This document shows positions 1 to 5,234 of a stretch of 6,569 nt of DNA, one piece after another. The DNA lies in the NCBI GenBank assembly GCA_900552415.1, contig USAD01000160.1:1-6569 (forward strand), given 5' to 3'. This stretch comes from an uncultured Parabacteroides sp. Lineage in GTDB: Bacteria; Bacteroidota; Bacteroidia; Bacteroidales; Tannerellaceae. A program made the position numbers and the translations under genes. The notes beneath the pieces were generated by a model. The model was not told the DNA's origin. It saw only the letters and a program-made list of their open reading frames with translations, and did not search any database. Position 1 is the stretch's first letter, and the number at the start of each line of letters is the position of its first letter.

Positions 1-912
1 GTAGATGAATACGGCAATGTTACTGCCGTTGCGGTTGGCGAAGCGACCATCACCGTCACTACGGAGGACGGCGGCAAGGAGGCCACTTGTACCGTGACAG
101 TGGCACATACATGTACATGGGGCGATGTTTCCTACGAATGGAGTAAGGACGATGAGGGTAACCAGACTTGCACGGCAACACGGACTTGCGAAAAGGACAA
201 AACGCATACCGAGTCCGAGTCCGCGACCGTGACAAGCGAGCCAACCAAAGACCCCTCCTGCACCGAAATGGGTGAGACGACCTACACGGCAACATTCAGT
301 GTAGATTGGGCAGAGAAACAGACAACGACGGAGGATATTCCCGCCAATGGCCACAATTACGTGAACGGCACTTGCACCGTCTGCGGCGCGGATGATCCGG
401 ATTACGTGGAACCCGAACCGGAACCCGAACCGGAGCCCACCTATTACCGCGTCGATCTTCGCCCGGTGGAAGGGGCGACGGTCATCCTTTCCGCCGACGA
501 GGTGGAGGAGGGCGGCACGCTGACCTTCACGATCGAGATCGCGGAGGGCTACGTGGCGGACGACCTGATGGTCACCGTCTCGCAGGGCATCGGCAAGGCG
601 GTCGAGGTGAAGCCGGATGAGGCGGGCGTCTATACCGTCAAGAAGGTGGATGGCCTGGTGACAATCACCGTCTATGGCGTGACGGAGGAGCCGGCGACCG
701 CCATCGAGCGCATCGAGACCCTTCGGATCTACGCCGCCGAGGGCATCCTCCACGTTGAGACCCCGACCCGCCAGCGGGTGACGATCGTCTCGATGGCCGG
801 CGCCCTTATCGCCGACGGCGAGCAGGAAGGCGCACGGATTTATCGGGACCTCAATGCCGGAGTCTATATTGTCCGCGTCGGGGATTACGCGACGAAGGTA
901 AGGGTGGAGTAA
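1..912 (+). CDS. Secreted multi-domain surface protein with T9SS-type C-terminal sorting domain (5' partial)
   Basis: The reading frame is open from base 1 to the TAA at 910-912, so the true start lies left of the window; the fragment is 303 residues. Residues 1-34 (GNVTAVAVGEATITVTT) look like the end of a BIG_2 bacterial Ig-like domain. Residues 35-133 form a Cys-rich module (C38, C57, C63, C87, and C125-x-x-C128 in GTCTVCGADDP) of the kind seen in large gut and oral surface proteins. An EP-repeat linker (137-146) leads to a beta-rich domain of about 80 residues (147-228). The last 68 or so residues (VTIVSMAGALI, then LNAGVYIVRVGDYATKVRVE) match the type A T9SS sorting domain pattern, which in this phylum directs export through the outer membrane and anchoring. 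Inferred role: cell-surface or secreted protein. No catalytic domain is visible in this part, so the specific function is unknown. Confidence 0.85.
   Translation, partial: VDEYGNVTAVAVGEATITVTTEDGGKEATCTVTVAHTCTWGDVSYEWSKDDEGNQTCTATRTCEKDKTHTESESATVTSEPTKDPSCTEMGETTYTATFSVDWAEKQTTTEDIPANGHNYVNGTCTVCGADDPDYVEPEPEPEPEPTYYRVDLRPVEGATVILSADEVEEGGTLTFTIEIAEGYVADDLMVTVSQGIGKAVEVKPDEAGVYTVKKVDGLVTITVYGVTEEPATAIERIETLRIYAAEGILHVETPTRQRVTIVSMAGALIADGEQEGARIYRDLNAGVYIVRVGDYATKVRVE
409..438 (+). repeat. In-frame Glu-Pro repeat (linker)
   Basis: A 12-bp unit (gaacccgaaccg) occurs twice and is followed by gagccc, encoding five Glu-Pro pairs. It makes a stiff, extended linker between the Cys-rich module and the beta domain. 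Such tracts commonly change in unit number between strains. Confidence 0.85.
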
Positions 913-928
913 AAAAGGGCGACAAAAC

Positions 929-1010
929 CCTCTCCGAACGCGAAGAGAGGCCGGAGAAAAGTTCTCTAGCCTCTCCGAACGCAAAAATGGCCCGGAGAAA
1001 AGTTCTCCAC
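929..1010. repeat. Two tandem 41-bp repeats carrying small hairpins
   Basis: Copies lie at 929-969 and 970-1010 and match at 34 of 41 positions by hand comparison. The first 13 bases (cctctccgaacgc) and the segment ccggagaaaagttctc are identical; the middle differs. In each copy TCTCCG can pair with CGGAGA across a 15-base loop (931-936 with 952-957, and 972-977 with 993-998). In copy 2, GGAGAA (994-999) can instead pair with TTCTCC (1003-1008). No T-tract follows, so these are not standard intrinsic terminators. They begin 16 bases after the stop of the surface-protein gene. Function unknown; they could be 3' UTR structure or a dispersed genomic repeat. Confidence 0.75.
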
Positions 1011-1016
1011 CATAGC

Positions 1017-1037
1017 GGACGTACCGGGGGTACGTCC
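1017..1037. repeat. 21-bp perfect palindrome, GGACGTACC-ggg-GGTACGTCC
   Basis: A perfect 9-bp inverted repeat with a 3-base loop. It is followed by CTAC and no T-run on either strand, so it does not look like a terminator. With the trailing CTAC it aligns over 25 bases to the reverse complement of the terminator hairpin near 2055-2079, with matching stem length and compensatory base changes. It is probably a copy of a dispersed palindromic (REP-like) element. Confidence 0.7.
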
Positions 1038-1065
1038 CTACCGTAAGGACGACCATACGGTGGGG
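1036..1065 (+). other. Alternative hairpin overlapping the 21-bp palindrome
   Basis: CCCTACCGTA (1036-1045) can pair with TACGGTGGGG (1056-1065), giving 10 pairs including one T-G wobble, around a 10-base loop. It uses bases 1036-1037 of the palindrome's right arm and the first 18-bp repeat, so the full forms of the two stems compete in RNA. Regulatory meaning is not established. Confidence 0.35.
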
Positions 1066-1098
1066 GGCGACCATACGGTGGGGGGCGATCATACAGCG
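1050..1098. repeat. 18-bp tandem repeat: two exact copies plus a decayed third
   Basis: The unit cgaccatacggtgggggg occurs identically at 1050-1067 and 1068-1085. A 13-base third copy (cgatcatacagcg, 1086-1098) carries substitutions. Each full copy has a run of six G on the + strand. The repeats sit 40 bases upstream of the DUF6261-like start codon. Exact identity of two copies suggests recent duplication or slippage, so copy number may vary between strains. Confidence 0.8.
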
Positions 1099-1138
1099 AT
1101 GATAATGATGATATATAAACAATTTAAATTAAACTATT
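1099..1138 (+). promoter_or_regulatory. AT-rich leader of the DUF6261-like gene (possible promoter/translation start region)
   Basis: After the G-rich repeats the composition switches abruptly to strongly A/T, ending at the ATG at 1139. There is no Shine-Dalgarno sequence; A/T-rich, unstructured leaders are usual for translation starts in this phylum. I do not see a convincing TAnnTTTG -7 box here, so the promoter itself is not located. Confidence 0.35.
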
Positions 1139-1990
1139 ATGCAAATAATTCCTTCTCAAGTCCCTTATGTGGCCAAGTCTCACAACGCCGAGCACAACTA
1201 TTTGTTCAACAAGCTGGTCGAGGCCATTCCGCTGGCGTTCGCGACGAAGCATAACTTCACGGCTTATCACGACCGGATGACCCGCGCCCTGGCCGACGAG
1301 AACGCGAGCTATACCCGCACGGCCAAGTTCGCGGACACGGAGACCGTCAGCACGAAAGACGAGATCCGCGACAACCAGTTCCGCCGCCTGAAGTTGCACC
1401 TCCAGTCCGCCGAGCTGGATCCTGATCCGGAGGTGGTTGCGGCCGCCAAGAAATGCCTCGAGGGCCTTGGCTCGCAAAACCCAACGGGGTTGCCTTACAT
1501 CGAAAACACCGCCGCCGTGCGCGACATCGTCGACAAGCTGGAATCGGCGACCTACGCCGAGGCGGTGACCCAGGTCGGCGCGACGCAGCTGGTGGCCGAC
1601 CTGAAGGCGGCGAACGAGGATTTCGACGCCACCTACTCCGCCCGCTCGGACGAGCGTTATGCCCGCTCTACCTCGGCGCCCGACACGAAGACGGCCCGCT
1701 CGGCGATGGAGGCGGCCTATGCCGACGTGGCCGACATCGTGAACGCGATCTACATCCAGTCCTCTATCCTCGCCCCCGACGAGGAGGCCCTGGCCGAGGT
1801 GACGACGATCGCCAACGCCGTGAACGCCCAGATCTCGCAATTCACGCTGGTCCTCTCGCGCCGCGGTGTCGGCTACACGACCACGCCCGAGACCACCGAT
1901 CCCGACCCATCAACGCCTGAGGATCCCGAGAATCCCGAGCCCACCGATCCCGGCCAGGATGGCGATGGCGGCACGCCGGAAGGGGTTTGA
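1139..1990 (+). CDS. DUF6261-like protein with acidic Pro-rich C-terminal tail
   Basis: A 283-residue protein resembling the DUF6261 family, which is largely confined to Bacteroidales and has no assigned function. Residues 1-240 are predicted mostly helical and soluble, with stretches such as NAEHNYLFNKLVEAI (16-30), an Ala-rich helix near 186-207, and a final helix at 213-240 ending VLSRRG. There is no signal peptide or membrane segment, so it is probably cytoplasmic. Residues 246-283 are low complexity, rich in Thr, Pro, Asp and Glu (TTPETTDPDPSTPEDPENPEP), and probably disordered. ATG at 1139 was chosen because the MQIIPSQVPYV opening resembles the family N-terminus and an A/T-rich leader precedes it. 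It is flanked by hairpin and repeat DNA on both sides and is not in a tight operon. Family assignment is from memory of the pattern; function unknown. Confidence 0.8.
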   Translation: MQIIPSQVPYVAKSHNAEHNYLFNKLVEAIPLAFATKHNFTAYHDRMTRALADENASYTRTAKFADTETVSTKDEIRDNQFRRLKLHLQSAELDPDPEVVAAAKKCLEGLGSQNPTGLPYIENTAAVRDIVDKLESATYAEAVTQVGATQLVADLKAANEDFDATYSARSDERYARSTSAPDTKTARSAMEAAYADVADIVNAIYIQSSILAPDEEALAEVTTIANAVNAQISQFTLVLSRRGVGYTTTPETTDPDPSTPEDPENPEPTDPGQDGDGGTPEGV

Positions 1991-2014
1991 TCTCCAAAAA
2001 CGTAGGAGAATGTG

Positions 2015-2048
2015 CCCGTTCATGCGGATTGTAATCCGATTGGACGGG
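2015..2048. other. Long imperfect hairpin in the 3' flank of the DUF6261-like gene
   Basis: CCCGTTCA (2015-2022) pairs with TGGACGGG (2041-2048), 8 pairs with one T-G wobble. After a 2x2 internal mismatch, CGGAT (2025-2029) pairs with ATCCG (2034-2038) around a TGTA loop. No T-run follows on either strand, so it is not itself a classical terminator. It lies 24 bases after the stop and 10 bases before the terminator stem; it could stabilise the mRNA 3' end or be part of a dispersed repeat. Confidence 0.6.
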
Positions 2049-2058
2049 GAAAATGTAG

Positions 2059-2085
2059 GGACGCACGGTTCGTGCGTCCTTTTTT
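2059..2085 (+). terminator. Rho-independent terminator of the DUF6261-like gene
   Basis: A perfect 9-bp GC-rich stem (GGACGCACG, loop gtt, CGTGCGTCC) is followed directly by six T (2080-2085). It ends 6 bases before the convergent nucleotidase gene's stop. Read on the - strand the stem is preceded by the A-run but followed only by CTACATTTT, so it would be a weak terminator for the operon there. Confidence 0.85.
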
Positions 2086-2091
2086 CGTGCC

Positions 2092-2784
2092 CTAAAGGAT
2101 TTTCTTGATCGCCTCGAGCGTTTGGACGGTGAAGGTTGGGATAAAATCCCGCGACGGTTCATTTTGGGGATTGAACCAGATTTGGTCTATCCCGGCATGG
2201 TAAGCGCCGGAAATGTCCGCCTCCCACGAGTCGCCGATCATGATCGACTCGGAACGGCGCGAGTTGGTGTTTTGCAGGGCATAGTCGAAAATGGCCTTAT
2301 GCGGCTTTTGCACGCGAGCATCTTCCGAAAGGATGATCCGCTGAAAGAAAGAATCGATGCCGGCACTGGCCAGCTTGCGCGATTGCACCTCGCGAAAGCC
2401 ATTGGAAAGGATGAAAATGCGGTAAGAGGGGCGCAGATAGCGCAACAGGTCGGCCGCGCCGCTGATCAACCGGCTCTTGGTGGCGGTGCGCTCGAGGAAA
2501 TCGCGATTAATGTCGAGCGCGGCTTGCCGGCTCTCGATGCCAAGCGGACGCAAAACATACAGGAAGCGCTCGACGATGAGCGTCTGGCGATCGACCTCGC
2601 CATTCCGGTATTTGGCCCAGAGGTCCAGATTGTGCGGCATATAAAAATCGTAGAATGCCTCAAAGGAGGCATAATGCCGATCGAAATGATAATCGGCATA
2701 CAGCTCTTTGAGGCATTCCCTATTGTTGTGACAGGTATCCCAAAGGGTATCGTCGAGATCAAAGAAGAGGTTCTTGTAGCGCAT
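2092..2784 (-). CDS. yjjG: YjjG-family HAD hydrolase, probable noncanonical pyrimidine nucleotidase
   Basis: A 230-residue cytoplasmic HAD-superfamily phosphatase. All four motifs are visible: motif I FFDLDDTLWD with nucleophile D9 and acid/base D11; motif II ILSNG with S127; motif III Lys K160 in VQKPHK; motif IV IMIGDSWEADISGA with D185 and D190 for magnesium. The helical insert between motifs I and II (about 15-100) is the C1 cap expected for this subfamily. E. coli YjjG dephosphorylates nucleoside monophosphates including noncanonical pyrimidines, and is thought to clear mutagenic nucleotides; this length (about 225-230) and the VQKP and GDSWEADI segments fit that group. Exact substrate is inferred. 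The ATG at 2784 is 4 bases after the upstream lipoprotein stop, so it is probably translated from the same message and is the last gene of the operon. Other small HAD phosphatases are the main alternative. Confidence 0.88.
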   Translation of the reverse strand: MRYKNLFFDLDDTLWDTCHNNRECLKELYADYHFDRHYASFEAFYDFYMPHNLDLWAKYRNGEVDRQTLIVERFLYVLRPLGIESRQAALDINRDFLERTATKSRLISGAADLLRYLRPSYRIFILSNGFREVQSRKLASAGIDSFFQRIILSEDARVQKPHKAIFDYALQNTNSRRSESIMIGDSWEADISGAYHAGIDQIWFNPQNEPSRDFIPTFTVQTLEAIKKIL

Positions 2785-2788
2785 GGGC

Positions 2789-3661
2789 TTATCCGACCTC
2801 GATCACCAGATATTTACCCAGGCTCCAGAAAGTGTTCTCGTCCTTGATGATGAGCGCGAGATTACCATCCTCGTCCTCGATAAACTCGTAAGAGCCCTCC
2901 GGATGGTTGGAGCGCAACTTCGCCTTTTTCGCGAAGAGCGGGATCTCCTTCACCTCGCGGATATCGATGGAAATGAAATAGTCCTTGTTAAAGCCGTCTT
3001 GCAGCACTTTCGACTTGGAGAAGAGGCCACCGCCCGACAGGATCTTCTGGTCTTTCAGCTCCTTGGTCGTACCGAAGCAGTAGTAAGCGGTATGCAGGGC
3101 CTTGTCTTGCTCGTTGATCTTCTCAGACTGCGCGGCAGCTGTTGTCGAAAGGTTCTCGACATCCTCGTTGAGCGAGCTGACCATCTCGTCAAGCTCCTGG
3201 ATACGCACGTCTTTCTTCGCCAGGTCTTCCTGCAGGGCGACGATCATCTTGGTCTTCTCGTTGAGCTCAGACGACAGGCGTTGCACAGTCTTGCGCAGGG
3301 CGTCCGACTGGATGCCACTTTTCTTCAATTTCTCTTCCAACTCGCTGATCTGCGCCCGGTTCTTCTTGAGAGTCTCGCTGATCAGCTGCATATTTTGCTT
3401 GATTTTCTCCCGTCTGGTCTGGCTCAGCTCACCGCCACTCTGCCGCTGGATGGTGATGTAATTCTCCGCGTCGCGGATAGATTGGATATCGGCCTCAATG
3501 TCGTTGAGGGTCGACAACATCTCGTTCAGTTCCTCCGTGCTCTTCGTATTCTCGATCCGGAGAGAATCGTTCTCCGCTTTCAGTTTCTTGTATTCGGCGG
3601 ATTGTTGTCCGCAGGAAGCCAACAACGCGGCACACACACAAACGGTCAATACTTTTTTCAT
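2789..3661 (-). CDS. Coiled-coil lipoprotein, resembling the Cbp1 (collagen-binding) family
   Basis: A 290-residue lipoprotein. Residues 1-17 are a type II signal peptide (MKKVLTVCVCAALLAS-C) with C17 as the lipidated residue. Residues 22-60 and 84-190 have heptad-like Leu/Ile spacing with many Glu and Lys and should form long coiled coils. Residues 191-290 form a compact C-terminal domain (AYYCFGTTKELKDQKIL, GGLFSKSKVL, NKDYFISIDI, SNHPEGSYEF) that is the conserved signature. I associate this pattern with Bacteroidales lipoproteins annotated Cbp1-family collagen-binding adhesin; that link is from memory and not proven here. After C17 the sequence is GQQSAE, without the acidic cluster that acts as a surface export signal in Bacteroidetes, so a periplasm-facing location is as likely as surface exposure. 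It starts 18 bases after rsmI, with AAGGA just before the ATG. Confidence 0.8.
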   Translation of the reverse strand: MKKVLTVCVCAALLASCGQQSAEYKKLKAENDSLRIENTKSTEELNEMLSTLNDIEADIQSIRDAENYITIQRQSGGELSQTRREKIKQNMQLISETLKKNRAQISELEEKLKKSGIQSDALRKTVQRLSSELNEKTKMIVALQEDLAKKDVRIQELDEMVSSLNEDVENLSTTAAAQSEKINEQDKALHTAYYCFGTTKELKDQKILSGGGLFSKSKVLQDGFNKDYFISIDIREVKEIPLFAKKAKLRSNHPEGSYEFIEDEDGNLALIIKDENTFWSLGKYLVIEVG

Positions 3662-3679
3662 GTCCTTTTTCTTTTTAAG

Positions 3680-4372
3680 TTAAACATCTTTTTCTCTCTT
3701 TTCCTTCAGGCCCGACACGATGATGACGATTTCCCCGCGAGGCTCGTTCTCCGTAAAATGCCGGACGACCTCTTTTAGGCTTCCTCGCACCGTTTCTTCA
3801 TGTATTTTAGATATTTCCCTCGATACGGAGACTTCCCTATCCTCGCCGAAGTACTCAATGAACTGGGTCAATGTCTTGACCAACCGGAAAGGAGATTCAT
3901 AAATTATCATGGTCCGGCTTTCCGCCGAAAGTTCTTTCAATCGTGTTTGCCGTCCTTTCTTCTGGGGCAGGAAGCCCTCGAAGCAGAAACGGTCGTTAGG
4001 CAGCCCCGAGTCGACCAACGCCGGAACAAAAGCGGTAGCGCCGGGCAAACATTCCACGTCGACCCCTCGCCTGACGCACTCGCGGACAAGCAGGAAGCCG
4101 GGATCGGAAATAGCGGGCGTGCCGGCATCGGAAACCAACGCGATATTCTCGCCCCCCAAAACACGTTCGGCGATCTCCTCGACAGTCTGGTGCTCGTTGA
4201 ACTTATGGTGCGAGCGCATAGGTTTCTGTATGTCGAAATGCTTGAGAAGCACGCTGGTAGTGCGTGTGTCTTCCGCCAAGATGAGATCGGCCTCCTTCAG
4301 AGCCTTAATGCCCCGGAAGGTCATGTCATCCAAATTCCCGATCGGAGTGGGTACGACAACGAGTTTTGCCAT
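3680..4372 (-). CDS. rsmI: 16S rRNA (cytidine1402-2'-O)-methyltransferase RsmI
   Basis: A 230-residue SAM-dependent methyltransferase of the tetrapyrrole-methylase fold. RsmI methylates the ribose 2'-OH of C1402 in the decoding centre of 16S rRNA; together with RsmH (N4 methylation) it tunes P-site fidelity. Visible family motifs: VVPTPIGNLDDMTFR (6-20), LAEDTRTT (32-39), ALVSDAGTPAISDPG (78-92, SAM site), CLPGATA (108-114), FCFEGFLPQKKGR (129-141), SREISKIHEE (184-193) and GEIVIIV (213-219). It is shorter than the roughly 286-residue E. coli enzyme, lacking the C-terminal extension, as is usual in Bacteroidetes. The ATG at 4372 gives the canonical MAKLVVVPTPIGNL start and is preceded by purine-rich AAAAGAGA. 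It is the second gene of the probable four-gene operon, 24 bases after the gene upstream. Confidence 0.96.
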   Translation of the reverse strand: MAKLVVVPTPIGNLDDMTFRGIKALKEADLILAEDTRTTSVLLKHFDIQKPMRSHHKFNEHQTVEEIAERVLGGENIALVSDAGTPAISDPGFLLVRECVRRGVDVECLPGATAFVPALVDSGLPNDRFCFEGFLPQKKGRQTRLKELSAESRTMIIYESPFRLVKTLTQFIEYFGEDREVSVSREISKIHEETVRGSLKEVVRHFTENEPRGEIVIIVSGLKEKREKDV

Positions 4373-4396
4373 TCTCTTTTTTATATTAATGTAGGT

Positions 4397-5110
4397 TTAT
4401 AAAAATCGTTTCTCGAGGAGCTTGATGAAATCGGCCGCCGTCGGATCGTCCGGATCCCATCGCGCATGCTCGTTAAGATAGGCGATGGCCTCCTCGTAGG
4501 AACCGATACCGTTGAGTGCCTGGACAGTGGCATTGATCGCCTCCTCATTCCCCTTGAACAGGTCACGCTTGAAACGGAACCAGTCGTTGAGACTGATCGC
4601 CTTGCGGAAATCGATCAGACTCTTCTTCTCGATCACGTCGTTAAGCGAGATCTTGCTTGCCGCAGGCGACTCGACAGGCTTATGCGCCTCAGGGGTCTGC
4701 TGGACGACGGGCGGTTCCTGCCGCTCGACAGGCTTCGGCTCGGGCTCAGCCACCACTACGGGCGCCGGTTCCTCAACCTTAGGCATCACCGGCTCCTCCG
4801 GCTTGGGCTCAGGCCTTGTCTCCGGCTCAAGCACCGGCTCGACATCGACCGCCTTGACTTCCGGTTCGGCCATTGCTACACCCGAACGGTTGATTGAGTC
4901 GATCAGGCGTTGGTGTTCCGCCATCTGCTCACGCAAAAGCTGGACTTGCGCCTCCTCCAACGCATGGAGTTTCTCCAGAAAACCCAGATTCAACGTGAAT
5001 ATCTGGTTCAGAAGGGATGCCGGATAAATTTCAGCTTCCCTCATCTCCATCAATAACTTTTCTATTTTATGAAGATCAATTAACAAGTTATCTATTCTAG
5101 AACTGTCCAT
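4397..5110 (-). CDS. Conserved-looking hypothetical protein with Pro/Glu-rich central linker
   Basis: A 237-residue protein I cannot name. It has three parts. Residues 1-75 are helical (SRIDNLLIDLHKIEKLLMEMREAEIYP, then LEKLHALEEAQVQLLREQMAEHQRL), probably coiled coil. Residues 80-147 are a Pro/Glu/Val/Lys-rich linker with EPEPKP-type repeats. Residues 150-237 are a compact helical domain (SLNDVIEKKSLIDFRKAISLNDWFRFKRDLF, then YEEAIAYLNEHARWDP and FIKLLEKRFL). I have the impression this last domain recurs in Bacteroidales proteins near rsmI. No signal peptide or membrane helix is seen, so it is probably cytoplasmic, although the linker resembles those of TonB-like periplasm-spanning proteins. 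It is the first gene of the operon, downstream of the promoter at 5166-5191. Its architecture suggests a tether or scaffold; that is inference. Confidence 0.8.
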   Translation of the reverse strand: MDSSRIDNLLIDLHKIEKLLMEMREAEIYPASLLNQIFTLNLGFLEKLHALEEAQVQLLREQMAEHQRLIDSINRSGVAMAEPEVKAVDVEPVLEPETRPEPKPEEPVMPKVEEPAPVVVAEPEPKPVERQEPPVVQQTPEAHKPVESPAASKISLNDVIEKKSLIDFRKAISLNDWFRFKRDLFKGNEEAINATVQALNGIGSYEEAIAYLNEHARWDPDDPTAADFIKLLEKRFL

Positions 5111-5165
5111 CGCTTTAGGTTGTTAAATATCCCTTATCGGACTCTCTCTTTCAAGCCATTCGGAG

Positions 5166-5191
5166 CAAATGTAATTAATTTTTCGGAAAAA
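5166..5191 (-). promoter_or_regulatory. Bacteroidetes-type promoter for the four-gene operon
   Basis: On the - strand TACATTTG (5173-5166) matches the Bacteroidetes -7 consensus TAnnTTTG exactly. Upstream is an A/T-rich stretch with TTTTTCC starting at 5191; a good TTTG -33 element at the usual spacing is not seen. The run TTTTTCCGAAAAA (5191-5179) is a short inverted repeat in the promoter that might be an operator. Transcription would begin near 5159, leaving a leader of about 50 bases before the ATG at 5110. Confidence 0.6.
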
Positions 5192-5204
5192 CGATCATTT
5201 TGAT

Positions 5205-5232
5205 AAAAAAAGCTCACCAGACGTTATCGGTG
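5205..5232 (-). terminator. Weak intrinsic terminator after the helicase gene
   Basis: Just after the helicase TAG (5237-5235), on the - strand, CACC (5232-5229) can pair with GGTG (5218-5215), followed after AGC by seven T (5211-5205). The stem is only about 4-5 bp with a long loop, so termination may be partial and the helicase transcript could read into the operon. Confidence 0.35.
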
Positions 5233-5234
5233 TC

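Noticed and set aside
94..96. GTG as start codon of the surface protein
   Set aside because: The frame is open from base 1 and encodes the end of an Ig-like domain; the real start is left of the window.
1017..1037. Palindrome as intrinsic terminator of the surface-protein gene
   Set aside because: No T-run follows the stem on either strand.
1026..1085. G-quadruplex from G-runs at 1026-1030, 1062-1067 and 1080-1085
   Set aside because: Only three long G-runs are present with one very long loop; a fourth run at useful spacing is missing.
929..1098. CRISPR array
   Set aside because: The repeats are directly adjacent with no unique spacers, and the units differ in type and length.
1060..1254. 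Small + strand frame starting in the 18-bp repeats (MGGDHTVGGDHTAM...)
   Set aside because: It is the repeat read through in one frame and then the DUF6261-like gene out of frame; no support for translation.
1124..1840. 238-codon open frame on the - strand opposite the DUF6261-like gene
   Set aside because: Its translation is an Arg/Gly/Val/Leu-rich product typical of antisense to GC-rich codons, with no motif; the + strand frame resembles a known family.
2122..2847. 241-codon open frame on the + strand opposite the HAD gene
   Set aside because: The - strand frame carries all four HAD motifs; this one has none and would cross the terminator and operon junction.
2783..3778. 331-codon open frame on the + strand, longer than the lipoprotein gene it overlaps
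   Set aside because: It is antisense to the lipoprotein and runs into rsmI. Its translation is Leu/Arg/Val-rich without recognisable motifs, as expected opposite a Glu/Lys-rich coiled-coil gene. The - strand frame has a signal peptide, lipobox and conserved C-terminus.
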